Shown piece after piece: positions 43,233-51,876 of a DNA stretch of 64,000 nt. The translations under genes and the position numbers were made by a program. Source of the stretch: Bradyrhizobium canariense. GTDB taxonomy: Bacteria; Pseudomonadota; Alphaproteobacteria; Rhizobiales; Xanthobacteraceae. The stretch is taken from the NCBI RefSeq assembly GCF_900105125.1, contig NZ_LT629750.1, positions 124,001 to 188,000 of the forward strand, given 5' to 3'. The notes beneath the pieces were generated by a model, which was given only the letters and a program-made list of their open reading frames with translations, ran no database searches and had not been told where the DNA came from. Positions within the stretch are counted from its first letter, which is position 1. The number at the start of each line of letters is the position of its first letter.

Positions 43233-45542
43233 ATGGCTGCTCCGGTGAAATTTGGCGTCGGTCAAAGCGTCCTTCGCAAGGAAGATGATGCGCTCATTCG
43301 CGGCAAGGGCCGCTACACCGATGACCACGCGCCGCAGGCTTCGATGCATGCGCTGATGCTGCGTTCGCCGCACGCGCACGCGAAATTTACCATCGATGCG
43401 ACCCGCGCCCGCGGTCTCCCCGGCATTGGCGTGATCCTGACGGCTGCCGACGTGAAGGATCTCGGCGGGCTGCCGTGCTTGTTCAATCTGGAGGACAATC
43501 CCTTCACCGGTCCGCCCTATCCGATCCTGGCCGAGGGCGAGGTGAGGCATGTCGGCGATGCCGTTGCATTCGTGGTCGCTGAAACCATCGATCAGGCCCG
43601 CGACGCCATCGAGGCGATCGAGGTCAACTGGACGCCGCTGCCGGCGGTGGTCGGCGTCGCCAATGCGGTGAAGAAGGATGCGCCGCAGGTCTGGCCGGAT
43701 CATGCCGGCAACGTGCTGTTCGATGTGCCGATCGGCGACAAGCAGGCGACGGACGCTGCGTTCGCCAAGGCGCATGCGGTGGCCGAAGTGTCGATCGTCA
43801 ATCCACGCGTCGTCACCAATTTCATGGAAACGCGCGCGGCGGTCGCCGAATACGACGCCAAGCAGGATCACCTCACGCTGACCATCGGCAGCCAGGGCAG
43901 CCATCGGCTGCGCGAGATCCTGTGCCAGAACGTGCTGAAGATGCCGCTCGAGAAGATGCGGGTGATCTGCCCCGACGTCGGCGGCGGATTCGGCACCAAG
44001 CTGTTTCCCTATCGCGAATATGCGCTGATCGCGGTTGCCGCGCGCAAGCTGCGCAAGACGGTCAAATGGACCGCCGATCGCGCCGATCACTTCATGGGCG
44101 ACGCGCAGGGCCGCGACAACGTGACCAAAGCGCGGATGGCGCTGGCCGAGGACGGTAAATTCCTGGCGATGGATGTCGATCTGATGGGCGACATGGGCGC
44201 GTATCTGTCGACCTTCGGCCCCTACATTCCGCATGGCGGCGCCGGCATGCTGCCCGGCCTCTACGACATCCAGACGTTCCATTGCCGCGTGCGCACCGTC
44301 TTCACCAACACCGTGCCGGTCGATGCCTATCGCGGTGCCGGCAGGCCGGAAGCCGCTTACGTGGTCGAGCGCCTGGTCGATGCCGCGGCGCGAAAACTCG
44401 ACATGACGCCGGATGCGATCCGCCGCAAGAATTTCATTGCGCCGCGCGCGATGCCCTACAAGACCGCGACCGGAAAAGTCTATGATTCCGGCGATTTCAC
44501 CGCGCACATGAAGCGTGCCATGGAAATCGCGGATTGGAAGGAATTTCCCAAGCGCGTCAGGGCCGCGAAAAAAGACGGCCTGGTGCGCGGCATCGGGATG
44601 TCCACTTACGTTGAGGTCTGCGGCACCATGGGCGAGGAGACCGCCAATGTGCGGCTCGATCCCAATGGCGACGTCACGGTTCTGATCGGCACCCAGTCGA
44701 GCGGGCAGGGCCATCAGACCGCTTACGCGCAGTTGGTCGCCGAGCAGTTCGGGCTTGCGCCCGAGCGTGTCCACATCTTCCAGGGCGATACCGACATGAT
44801 CGCCACCGGCCTTGGCACCGGCGGTTCGGCGTCGATTCCCTCGGGCGGCGTCAGCGTTGAGCGGGCCACCCGCACGCTGGGCGTGAATTTGCGCGAGATC
44901 GCGGCTGAAGCGCTGGAGACCAGCGCCGCAGATCTCGAAATCAACGACGGCACCATTCGCGTCGCCGGTACCGATCGCTCGATCAGCTTTGCCGATCTGG
45001 CCAAGCGGCCGGGCGTCGATCCATCGAAGCTCAATGCGAGCGCGACCTTCGCCAGCGCCGACGGTACATTCCCCAACGGCACGCATGTCGCCGAGGTCGA
45101 GATCGATCCCGCCACCGGCATCATCAGAATCGTGAACTACGTCATCGTCGACGATTTCGGGGTGACGCTGAACCCGCTATTGCTTGCCGGCCAGGTTCAT
45201 GGCGGCGCCATGCAGGGGATCGGGCAGGCCTTGATGGAGCAGGCGGTATACGACCCGAAGGATGGCCAGCTCGTCACCGGGACCTTCATGGACTACGCCT
45301 TGCCGCGCGCGGCCGACGGTCCGTCGTTCGTGTTCGAGACCCATAACGTGCCGTGCACGACCAATCCGTTGGGCGTCAAAGGCGCGGGCGAGGCCGGGGC
45401 GATCGGCTCCTGTCCGGCGGTGGTCAATGCGATCATCGAAGGGCTGTGGCGCGAATACAAAATCGACCATATCGACATGCCGGCCACGGCTGAGCGGGTC
45501 TGGATTGCGATCCGGGAGCATCAACGCCGCCATAGCCTCTGA
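43233..45542 (+). CDS. Xanthine-dehydrogenase-family molybdopterin subunit (form II CoxL-like), orphan
   Basis: 769 residues from ATG 43233, with GTGGAGAT upstream; the extension to 43173 is not expected. It shows the a/b hammerhead domain at the N-terminus, the molybdopterin-binding GGFGTKLFPYREY and QSSGQGHQTAYAQ, and the C-terminal catalytic Glu in GVKGAGEAGAIGSCPAVVNAI. The active-site loop reads AYRGAGRPEAAYV (near 365-375), the form II type, not the AYxCSFR of true CO dehydrogenase. No FAD or iron-sulfur subunit gene is next to it, so partners are elsewhere or are the cytochromes downstream. Substrate unknown. Confidence 0.88.
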   Translation: MAAPVKFGVGQSVLRKEDDALIRGKGRYTDDHAPQASMHALMLRSPHAHAKFTIDATRARGLPGIGVILTAADVKDLGGLPCLFNLEDNPFTGPPYPILAEGEVRHVGDAVAFVVAETIDQARDAIEAIEVNWTPLPAVVGVANAVKKDAPQVWPDHAGNVLFDVPIGDKQATDAAFAKAHAVAEVSIVNPRVVTNFMETRAAVAEYDAKQDHLTLTIGSQGSHRLREILCQNVLKMPLEKMRVICPDVGGGFGTKLFPYREYALIAVAARKLRKTVKWTADRADHFMGDAQGRDNVTKARMALAEDGKFLAMDVDLMGDMGAYLSTFGPYIPHGGAGMLPGLYDIQTFHCRVRTVFTNTVPVDAYRGAGRPEAAYVVERLVDAAARKLDMTPDAIRRKNFIAPRAMPYKTATGKVYDSGDFTAHMKRAMEIADWKEFPKRVRAAKKDGLVRGIGMSTYVEVCGTMGEETANVRLDPNGDVTVLIGTQSSGQGHQTAYAQLVAEQFGLAPERVHIFQGDTDMIATGLGTGGSASIPSGGVSVERATRTLGVNLREIAAEALETSAADLEINDGTIRVAGTDRSISFADLAKRPGVDPSKLNASATFASADGTFPNGTHVAEVEIDPATGIIRIVNYVIVDDFGVTLNPLLLAGQVHGGAMQGIGQALMEQAVYDPKDGQLVTGTFMDYALPRAADGPSFVFETHNVPCTTNPLGVKGAGEAGAIGSCPAVVNAIIEGLWREYKIDHIDMPATAERVWIAIREHQRRHSL

Positions 45543-45603
45543 TATCATCGCTGCAATCTGCTTCAGCAAAGCTGAATCGGATTCTGCGCTTATCTTTTGT
45601 TGG

Positions 45604-45652
45604 GGCATGATCTTTTTCCGAAAGCCGGTTTCCACTTTTCGGGATCATGCCC
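45604..45652. repeat. Intergenic palindromic repeat, family C, copy 4
   Basis: Runs GGGGCATGATCTTTTTCCG to CCACTTTTCGGGATCATGCCC, a near-perfect dyad with the AAGCCGGTTTCC block. It lies in the 202-bp gap between the CoxL-like gene and cytochrome c'. Confidence 0.85.
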
Positions 45653-45744
45653 TGGAATGAAACGCGAGCCGCGGTGTTGAAATGACCGCAGGGATAGTTT
45701 CCGGGACGCGAATTGATCGCGGCCGAAAAACAAGGGGAATTGGA

Positions 45745-46194
45745 ATGATGATGCGGGCTGTCGTGGTTGCCGGAGCGTTGTTGCTCGGGTTTGGTGCCGT
45801 CGTGGCACAGCAGGATGCGGTCAAGCATGCGCAGACCTTCATGAAGGGCAACGGAAAGAATGCAGGCGCGCTGGCCGCGATGGTCAAGGGCGAAAAGCCC
45901 TACGACCAGGCGACCGTCGATACGGCGCTTGCCCAGTTCGCAGATACCGCCAAGAATCTTCCGACGTTATTTCCCGACAGCATCAAGGGTCTCAAGGCGG
46001 ATGGCGATTACAGCGCCTCGTCAAAGATCTGGGAGGACAAGGCCGGTTTCAGCGAGCACATCGCAAGCTTCGGCAAGGTCGTGACCGACGCCAAGGGCAC
46101 GATCAAGGATCTCGATACGCTGAAGGCGACGTTGCCGGTCATCGGCAAGCAATGCGGCGGCTGTCACGAGACCTTCCGCGTCAAGAACAGCTGA
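45745..46194 (+). CDS. Cytochrome c' family protein
   Basis: 149 residues. Signal peptide MMMRAVVVAGALLLGFGAVVAQQ (start at 45745, with AAGGGGA 6-10 bp before it), four-helix-bundle composition and a single C-terminal heme motif CGGCHETFRVK. The C-terminal CxxCH near the chain end is diagnostic of class II cytochromes c. These bind NO or CO or guard against nitrosative stress in the periplasm. A strong terminator follows. Confidence 0.9.
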   Translation: MMMRAVVVAGALLLGFGAVVAQQDAVKHAQTFMKGNGKNAGALAAMVKGEKPYDQATVDTALAQFADTAKNLPTLFPDSIKGLKADGDYSASSKIWEDKAGFSEHIASFGKVVTDAKGTIKDLDTLKATLPVIGKQCGGCHETFRVKNS

Positions 46195-46219
46195 TTTCAG
46201 TTCGAGCAGAGCACAAAGC

Positions 46220-46256
46220 AAAAGGGGCGGACACCCGATGTGTCGGCCCCTTTTTT
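46220..46256. terminator. Bidirectional intrinsic terminator
   Basis: AAAAGGGGC, GGACAC, loop CCGAT, GTGTC, GGCCCCTTTTTT: a strong stem with A and T tracts on both sides. It separates the cytochrome c' gene from the convergent CHRD gene. Confidence 0.88.
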
Positions 46257-46279
46257 GGATTATTCGTCGACCGACGGGC

Positions 46280-46705
46280 TTACTTGGTCACCTGGCCACG
46301 GATTTCGCCGGCCGGATTGGCCGCGGTGTGGATGTTGACATAGTACTTGCCGGCCGTCAGATCGGCGGCCTGCGCGTCTGTCAGCGTGGCGCTGCCTTGG
46401 ACGGGGCTCGAGGTGGCGTTCGGAATCGCGACCGCAACGCCGGCGTTCTTGCCGGGTTCGGCCGGCCCGTGGAAATGGGCCGCGGTCGCGGGACCGGAAA
46501 GTCCGGAATAGGTCAGCTTCCAGGTCAGCTTCTTGGTGGCCGCATCATAGTCGATGTCGGCTTCGCCCTTGCCGGCACTGGCGTTGGGCGGGGTTTCGGA
46601 CTTGCCGTCAAGGGTTGCCTTCATCTTCTCGGCGAAGGCGGAGCTGGTGAAGGCGACGGTCGCACCCAGTGCCAGCGTAACAAGCGCGATCTTGATTTTC
46701 GACAT
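46280..46705 (-). CDS. Exported CHRD-domain protein
   Basis: 141 residues. Signal peptide with cleavage at SSAFAEK (about residue 25), then a single CHRD domain: THxxG-type AHFHGPAEPGKNAG and YYVNIHTAANPAGEIRGQV are the diagnostic blocks. CHRD domains are found in secreted bacterial proteins of unknown biochemistry and in the animal protein chordin. The pattern of His-rich motifs hints at metal or ligand binding, unproven. ATG start. Confidence 0.9.
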   Translation of the reverse strand: MSKIKIALVTLALGATVAFTSSAFAEKMKATLDGKSETPPNASAGKGEADIDYDAATKKLTWKLTYSGLSGPATAAHFHGPAEPGKNAGVAVAIPNATSSPVQGSATLTDAQAADLTAGKYYVNIHTAANPAGEIRGQVTK

Positions 46706-46888
46706 GCTTCTCTCCCTGTTGACGTCAAGTGGTTGGAACGGTCTTAAAACAATGACATTTCCTCAAAACAATAAGATTGCAGATTTATTCCCCTGGCAGG
46801 CACCGAGGCTCAAAATTTCGGGCAGTCTATGGCTGGAAATCAGGCCGTGCTAGCCGTTAAATTGAAGCGGTCAGTGACGGATCGGTGA

Positions 46889-47827
46889 ATGACGCGACGA
46901 ATAGTCCTTGCTGTTGTGTTGGCCGGTGCGGCTGCCTTCGGCGTTTACTGGTGGCTCACGATTCCGTCGGTCATATCCACAGTGACAGAACCGGCTTACA
47001 CGCCAAATCTCGCGAACGGTCAGACAACATTCAACGCCGGAGGATGTTCCTCCTGCCACGCCGTGCCCGGCCAGCCCGATCGCACCCGCCTTGGCGGCGG
47101 CCTTGCGCTGCCGTCGCCGTTCGGGACCTTCTACGTCCCGAACATCTCGCCCGATCCGGTCGATGGCATCGGGCGATGGTCCGAGGCGCAGTTCGTCAAC
47201 GCCGTCATGCGCGGGGTTTCTCCGTCAGGCGTTCATTATTTTCCGGCCTTTCCCTACGATTCCTATGCGCATGCGAAGCGCGAAGACATCCGCGATCTCT
47301 TCGCCTACCTGAAAACGCTGCCGCCGGTTTCGGGCAGGGTGCGCGATCACGACGTGCCGTTTCCGTTCGACATCCGCCGCAATGTCGGAATCTGGAAATG
47401 GCTGTTCATGGATGACAAGCCGTTCACGCCGGACGCCGCGCGCTCGGCGCAATGGAATCGGGGCGCGTATCTCGTGAACAGCCTCGGCCATTGCGCGGAG
47501 TGTCACAGCCCGCGCAATTTCCTCGGCGGCATTGTCGCCTCGCAACGTTTCGCGGGCGGACCGGAGCCGGACGGCAAGGGCTGGGTGCCGAACATTACGC
47601 AAAAGGGAATTTCGGATTGGAGCGAAAAGGATGTCGCGTATTTTCTTGAAAGCGGACAAACCCCCGATGGCGATTCTGCCGGCGGCTCGATGGTGGCTGT
47701 GCTCAGAAATATTTCGCAATTGAGCGGCGGGGACCGCGGCGCCATCGCGGAATATCTGAAGTCGCTGCCGCCGGTGGATGGACCACCGCGGCCCAAGAAG
47801 AAGACCGAGGATAGCGGCAAGTCGTGA
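46889..47827 (+). CDS. Diheme cytochrome c, exported or membrane-anchored
   Basis: 312 residues. An N-terminal hydrophobic anchor (IVLAVVLAGAAAFGVYWWL) is followed by two class I heme sites, CSSCH near residue 53 and CAECH near 205, each with later Met-containing loops. The tail is Pro/Lys-rich. Such diheme proteins accept electrons from periplasmic dehydrogenases of the alcohol/aldehyde and Mo-hydroxylase types, which makes the CoxL-like protein an attractive partner. A decayed copy of part of this gene lies at 51877-51963. ATG start 46889. Confidence 0.9.
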   Translation: MTRRIVLAVVLAGAAAFGVYWWLTIPSVISTVTEPAYTPNLANGQTTFNAGGCSSCHAVPGQPDRTRLGGGLALPSPFGTFYVPNISPDPVDGIGRWSEAQFVNAVMRGVSPSGVHYFPAFPYDSYAHAKREDIRDLFAYLKTLPPVSGRVRDHDVPFPFDIRRNVGIWKWLFMDDKPFTPDAARSAQWNRGAYLVNSLGHCAECHSPRNFLGGIVASQRFAGGPEPDGKGWVPNITQKGISDWSEKDVAYFLESGQTPDGDSAGGSMVAVLRNISQLSGGDRGAIAEYLKSLPPVDGPPRPKKKTEDSGKS

Positions 47828-47862
47828 TCAAGTAGGGATCGCGATGCGAGCCGGTCAGACCG

Positions 47863-48312
47863 CTATTTCCCGTTCGCCGGATCGTGTTGATCGGCGATTT
47901 GCATCAGCTCGATGGAAAATTTGATCGGGATGCCCTGGCCATCGCGGCAGCTCAGCAGTCCCGAGTAGGATTGTGCTGCAGAGGCGACGATGTGGCAGTT
48001 GTCGTCCTGCATCGCCAATGTTCCCTCAATGCCCGAGGTCTTCGGCGAAACCTTTAGCTGCACGGTGCCGGATTTTTCCTCGACGCCGTTGACGCTGCAC
48101 AGGCCGACATGGCGCAGCGTCACCGGGCCATCGTAACTTGCGCCGGTAGCGGTCATGGTTTTCGCAAGACTGGCCTTCATCTCCCATTCCTGGAGATAGC
48201 CGATCTGACCACTGGCCGAATAGGTTTGCGCACTTGTCGCGGAAGCTGCCGCACAGATCCCGATCGCCAGCGCGAGCTCGCGCTGCAACACATCAAATGA
48301 ATGATGGGCCAT
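47863..48312 (-). CDS. Putative exported protein, unknown, paired with an FGE-like protein
   Basis: 149 residues from ATG 48312, whose A overlaps the stop of the upstream gene (TGATG), so translation is coupled. A signal-peptide-like start (ELALAIGICAAASATSAQ) precedes a beta-rich mature part with three Cys (GLCSVNG, DDNCHIV, LLSCRDG). The N-terminus has a polar stretch of 10 residues before the hydrophobic core. No family recognised. Confidence 0.7.
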   Translation of the reverse strand: MAHHSFDVLQRELALAIGICAAASATSAQTYSASGQIGYLQEWEMKASLAKTMTATGASYDGPVTLRHVGLCSVNGVEEKSGTVQLKVSPKTSGIEGTLAMQDDNCHIVASAAQSYSGLLSCRDGQGIPIKFSIELMQIADQHDPANGK

Positions 48313-49175
48313 CACTGTATTTCCCGCAGCACCCGAAAACCGTTGGCGTAGTAGCGCACGTCGACATCATAGCGAAACCGCGACGCGGAGCGGACTTCTG
48401 CAGCCTTGCTGGTGAAATTGCCGCCGCGCAATACGCGCAGGCGGCAATCGCCGCTGGTCCAGGCCGAGGCATCCTTCGGCGCGCCCCGATAATTGTCGTT
48501 CCAGCAATCTTCGACCCATTCGGCGGCGTTGCCGGCGGTATCGTACAGTCCGAACCCGTTGGGCCGAAATGAACCGGTGGCAACCAGTCTCTGGGTGGTC
48601 GGGCTGCCGCAATTGTCGCATTGCGCGTGTCCGGAGCCTGCGTCGCGGCCCCACCAGAACGCGGTCTTGGTTCCCGCGCGCGCCGCATATTCCCATTCGG
48701 CTTCGCTCGGAAGGCGGTATCTCTGCCCGGTCTTCTGCGACAGCCAGGCGAGAAAAAGCCTGGTGTCGTCCCAACTCACATTGACGACCGGCAGGTTGCC
48801 GCGCCCCCAGCCGTGATCGTCGGGACGGTGCTTGCAGGCGCCGGCGTCGGCGCACTGATCCCATTCGGCGAACGTCACCTCACGGCGGCCGATCGCGAAC
48901 GGGCGCGGGATCGCGATCATGCGCTCCGGTTTTTCATAGGGCGTATCGTTCGCTCCCATCACGAAGTCACCGGAAGGAACAACCACAAGTTCTGGGCAAT
49001 CGTCGCAATCGCGAAAAATATCGCCGGGTTCGACCGCTGGTTGCTGCTTTTGCGCAACGACTAAGTTCGGCTCGGATGGCGGGCTGGCGGCAAGGTCACG
49101 CTGCGCATTCGCGCCAGTGCCGGCTGCGGCAGCCAACGCTGTGAGGCATATCACAAACAACAAACGGAACTTCAT
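48312..49175 (-). CDS. Exported formylglycine-generating-enzyme (SUMF1/EgtB) family protein
   Basis: 287 residues from ATG 49175, which gives signal peptide MKFRLLFVICLTALAAAAGT. The FGE-sulfatase domain spans about 70-287: FVMGANDTPYEKPE, RREVTFAEWDQC, PVVNVSWDDTRLFLAWLSQ, RLPSEAEWEYAARAGT and GNAAEWVEDCW with VLRGGNF. Such domains form formylglycine or sulfoxides, or serve as binding domains with no enzyme activity. Cys pairs are present (for example CDDC, CDNC), but the catalytic-Cys pattern of true FGE is not evident, so an enzyme role is uncertain. Confidence 0.88.
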   Translation of the reverse strand: MKFRLLFVICLTALAAAAGTGANAQRDLAASPPSEPNLVVAQKQQPAVEPGDIFRDCDDCPELVVVPSGDFVMGANDTPYEKPERMIAIPRPFAIGRREVTFAEWDQCADAGACKHRPDDHGWGRGNLPVVNVSWDDTRLFLAWLSQKTGQRYRLPSEAEWEYAARAGTKTAFWWGRDAGSGHAQCDNCGSPTTQRLVATGSFRPNGFGLYDTAGNAAEWVEDCWNDNYRGAPKDASAWTSGDCRLRVLRGGNFTSKAAEVRSASRFRYDVDVRYYANGFRVLREIQ

Positions 49176-49540
49176 GTTATGGTTTCCGGTCAGGCCATCC
49201 GGATGTTTTTCGACATCCAGGGTCTCATGTTGCTGACGCAGCATGCTTCATTTGGCCATGATCGGCAAGGCGAGGCGTCTGTGTGACTGAGGCGTTTAGC
49301 CCCGAGCGGGCCCAAGGTTATGGGTTTACATCGCGCGGTAAAAGAATATCGTTTGAGGATTGCTAGAAATGAATTGGCCGCTTCGGCTTACGGTCCAAGT
49401 TACCACGCAACTTACGATCGCAGTTTGCGGTCCTGTCGTTACGACCTGGTTGTCACGATCCAGTCGTTACGATGCCGTCGGCACGATCAAAATGTAATGT
49501 TACGACCTAAGTTTTGCGGTGCTAGTGCTGGGGAATTGCA
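49176..49540. other. 365-bp intergenic region with an iterated short motif
   Basis: No gene supported. It holds the divergent promoters of the FGE-like and DUF4399 genes. From 49387 it consists largely of a degenerate motif of about 10 bases, described at 49387-49521. Confidence 0.65.
49387..49521. repeat. Degenerate iterated motif, roughly GTTACGATC, about ten copies
   Basis: Copies begin near 49387, 49399, 49411, 49424, 49438, 49452, 49465, 49480, 49499 and 49512, mostly spaced 12-15 bases. Examples are CTTACGGTCC, CTTACGATCG, GTTACGACCT, GTCACGATCC and GTTACGATGC. The last ends 19 bp before the start of the DUF4399 gene. Confidence 0.6.
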
Positions 49541-50437
49541 ATGATCCACAGAATGCTGGCCTTGTTTTTTATTCCGTTGGTTGGCTTGCTCGCTCTTTGC
49601 GACGCGGCGATCTGTCAGACCGGCGGACCGACGCCGTCTCCACCGGGAGCCGCGGTGTATTTTATCGGCCTCAAGGATGGCGACACGTTGCCAACCAAGT
49701 CGACGATCCATTTCGGTCTTCGCGGCATGGGCGTTGCGCCGGCGGGCTCGGATCGGGCGAATTCCGGTCATCACCATTTGATCGTGGATGCGCCGACGCC
49801 GCCGCTCAACGTCGAGATCCCGAACGACTTTCAGCACCTGCATTTCGGCGCCGGCCAGACCGAGACCGAACTGACGTTAACACCGGGCGAACATACGTTG
49901 CAGCTGGTGTTCGGCGACAAGAATCACGTTCCCCATTCGCCGCCGCTGGTATCCGATCGCATCAAGGTGAAAGTGGTCGATCAGGCCGTTCCGCCGCCGC
50001 AGGCATCAGGCACCGGCGCGCGCAAACCTTCGCCAAAGGATGCCAAGGTCTATTTCATCTATCCGACCAACGGCGCCTACATTTCGCCGAATCCGGTCAT
50101 TCGCTTTGGCCTCCTGAACATGGGCGTCGCGCCGGCAGGCTTCGACAAGCCGAACACCGGACATCATCATTTGCTTGTCGACGCCGATCTGCCGCCGCTC
50201 GACCAGCCTATACCGAACGATTTTAATCATCTGCATTTCGGCGCCGGTCAGACCGAGGCCAAAATCACCTTGCCGCTCGGCCCGCACAAGCTGCGCCTGC
50301 TGTTCGCGGATGCGAACCATGTGCCGCACGATCCGCCGGTTTATTCCGAGGTGATCAATGTCACGGTGACCGCCAATGGTCGTCCGCCACACAGGCCGAA
50401 ACGGCACCGTCATTTTTGGCACCACTATTCTTACTGA
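49541..50437 (+). CDS. Exported protein with two DUF4399 domains
   Basis: 298 residues. Signal peptide (LALFFIPLVGLLALCDAAICQ), then two tandem copies of one domain (about 37-135 and 165-263). Each has VYFI, GLRGMGVAPAG / GLLNMGVAPAG, GHHHLIVD / GHHHLLVD, HLHFGAGQTE and NHVPH. The paired His clusters resemble metal-binding sites. It ends in a basic His-rich tail (HRPKRHRHFWHHYSY-like). DUF4399 has no assigned function. The next gene is 24 bp downstream. Confidence 0.88.
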   Translation: MIHRMLALFFIPLVGLLALCDAAICQTGGPTPSPPGAAVYFIGLKDGDTLPTKSTIHFGLRGMGVAPAGSDRANSGHHHLIVDAPTPPLNVEIPNDFQHLHFGAGQTETELTLTPGEHTLQLVFGDKNHVPHSPPLVSDRIKVKVVDQAVPPPQASGTGARKPSPKDAKVYFIYPTNGAYISPNPVIRFGLLNMGVAPAGFDKPNTGHHHLLVDADLPPLDQPIPNDFNHLHFGAGQTEAKITLPLGPHKLRLLFADANHVPHDPPVYSEVINVTVTANGRPPHRPKRHRHFWHHYSY

Positions 50438-50461
50438 CACAGAACTCTTACTGACATAGCG

Positions 50462-51850
50462 ATGAAACTTAGGAACCTTCTGGTCTACTGCCTCTGCGTC
50501 ATGGTGGGCGCGTTGTTCGCAACCGCCGCCGCCGCCGATCGGCGCGTTGCGCTGGTGATCGGCAACTCCGCCTACAAGAGCGCTCCGCCGCTGAGCAATA
50601 CGATCAACGACTCGACCGCCATCGCGAACATGTTCAAGTCGGTCGGTTTCGAGGTGGTGATTTCGCGCAACGATCTTGGCGTGGTCGACTTCAAGCGCGC
50701 GGTGCGTGAGTTCCTGCTCACGGCGGAGACCGCCGATATTGCGGTGGTTTATTATGCCGGCCACGGCGTCGAAATCGGCGGCACCAATTATCTGGTCCCG
50801 ACCGATGCCAGGCTCGGCCGCGACTATGATGTGGAAGACGAGGCCGTGGCGCTCGACCGCATCATCTGGGCGCTGCAGTCGGTGCGGCGCCTGCGCCTGA
50901 TCCTGCTCGATGCCTGCCGGGACAACCCGTTCCCCTCGAAGCTGCGCTCTGCCGGCATCCGCTCGACGATGAAGGGGGGACTTGGAAAACTTGAGGATGT
51001 CAGCGCCGACACGCTGGTCGCCTACGCCGCGAAGGCGGGCTCTGTTTCCTACGATGGCGACGGCGTCAACAGTCCTTATGCCACGGCGTTGCTCAGGCAT
51101 CTCACCGAACCGGGCGTCGATATCCGCATCGCGTTGGGCCGGGTTCGTGACGACGTGCTCAACATAACGGGCGGACGGCAGGAACCGTTCATCTACGGCT
51201 CGCTCGGCGGTTCGACGATTTCACTCGTTCCGGCACCAGCGCCGAAGAAGATCGAGCCGCCGCCACCGCCTGCGGTGGCCAAACGGGAGCCGGCCGTGGC
51301 GCCTCCGCCGAGTGCGCCTGCGGTCGTGGCGGCGCCGCCGAGCGCTACCGCACCGCCGTCGTCCGCCACGGTCGTCGCCAAGGTCGAGCCTCCCAAAACG
51401 TCTCAACCGACGTCAGCCGTACGCGACGCGATCGATCCGGCGGCCGCCTGCATCCGCGACGAGCAGCGCCTGGCGCGGTTGCGCGCCGACCCGTTGCGCG
51501 AGCAGATTACGAGCTTCCAGAAAGAGCTGTCCTGCGATCGATTGCGCCCACAAGTGCAGCGCCTGCTCGAAAGCATCCTGACCGAGCCGCAGCCGCAGGC
51601 CGCTCCCGCCAATTCCAACGCGGCGGGGAAGGGAGCGACTCAGCCTCCAGCCCAGCCTCAACCACAGCCTCAAGTGCAAGCTCAGGCGCCACCGATGCAG
51701 ACCGAGGATGTGTGCGCGCGTGACGCGGCGCGTCTGATGCGCCTGCGGGCAGAACCCAGCGCCGATGCGATTGCGAAGTTCGAGCGGGAACTCGGCTGCG
51801 AACACATCCGTCCCCAGCTTCAGCGGCTGCGCGAGAGCCTGGGTCTGTAA
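50462..51850 (+). CDS. Caspase-like (peptidase C14) exported protein with duplicated C-terminal module
   Basis: 462 residues. Signal peptide (LVYCLCVMVGALFATAAAAD); caspase-like domain about 27-250 with catalytic His in VVYYAGHG near 100 and Cys in LILLDACRDNPF near 150, both intact. A Pro/Ala linker of about 70 residues follows. The C-terminus holds two copies of a 44-46-residue helical module (about 327-371 and 416-462): Cys, RD, RL.RLRA.P, I..F..EL.C, RPQ.QRL.ES. It resembles bacterial metacaspases or orthocaspases with Pro-rich linkers. ATG 50462. It is co-directional with the DUF4399 gene. Confidence 0.88.
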   Translation: MKLRNLLVYCLCVMVGALFATAAAADRRVALVIGNSAYKSAPPLSNTINDSTAIANMFKSVGFEVVISRNDLGVVDFKRAVREFLLTAETADIAVVYYAGHGVEIGGTNYLVPTDARLGRDYDVEDEAVALDRIIWALQSVRRLRLILLDACRDNPFPSKLRSAGIRSTMKGGLGKLEDVSADTLVAYAAKAGSVSYDGDGVNSPYATALLRHLTEPGVDIRIALGRVRDDVLNITGGRQEPFIYGSLGGSTISLVPAPAPKKIEPPPPPAVAKREPAVAPPPSAPAVVAAPPSATAPPSSATVVAKVEPPKTSQPTSAVRDAIDPAAACIRDEQRLARLRADPLREQITSFQKELSCDRLRPQVQRLLESILTEPQPQAAPANSNAAGKGATQPPAQPQPQPQVQAQAPPMQTEDVCARDAARLMRLRAEPSADAIAKFERELGCEHIRPQLQRLRESLGL

Positions 51851-51876
51851 TATCCGCGGAGCGCCGGTTGCGGGAA

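Noticed and set aside
43233..45542. True carbon monoxide dehydrogenase large subunit
   Set aside because: The active-site loop is AYRGAGR, the form II type, not AYxCSFR, and coxS and coxM are not adjacent.
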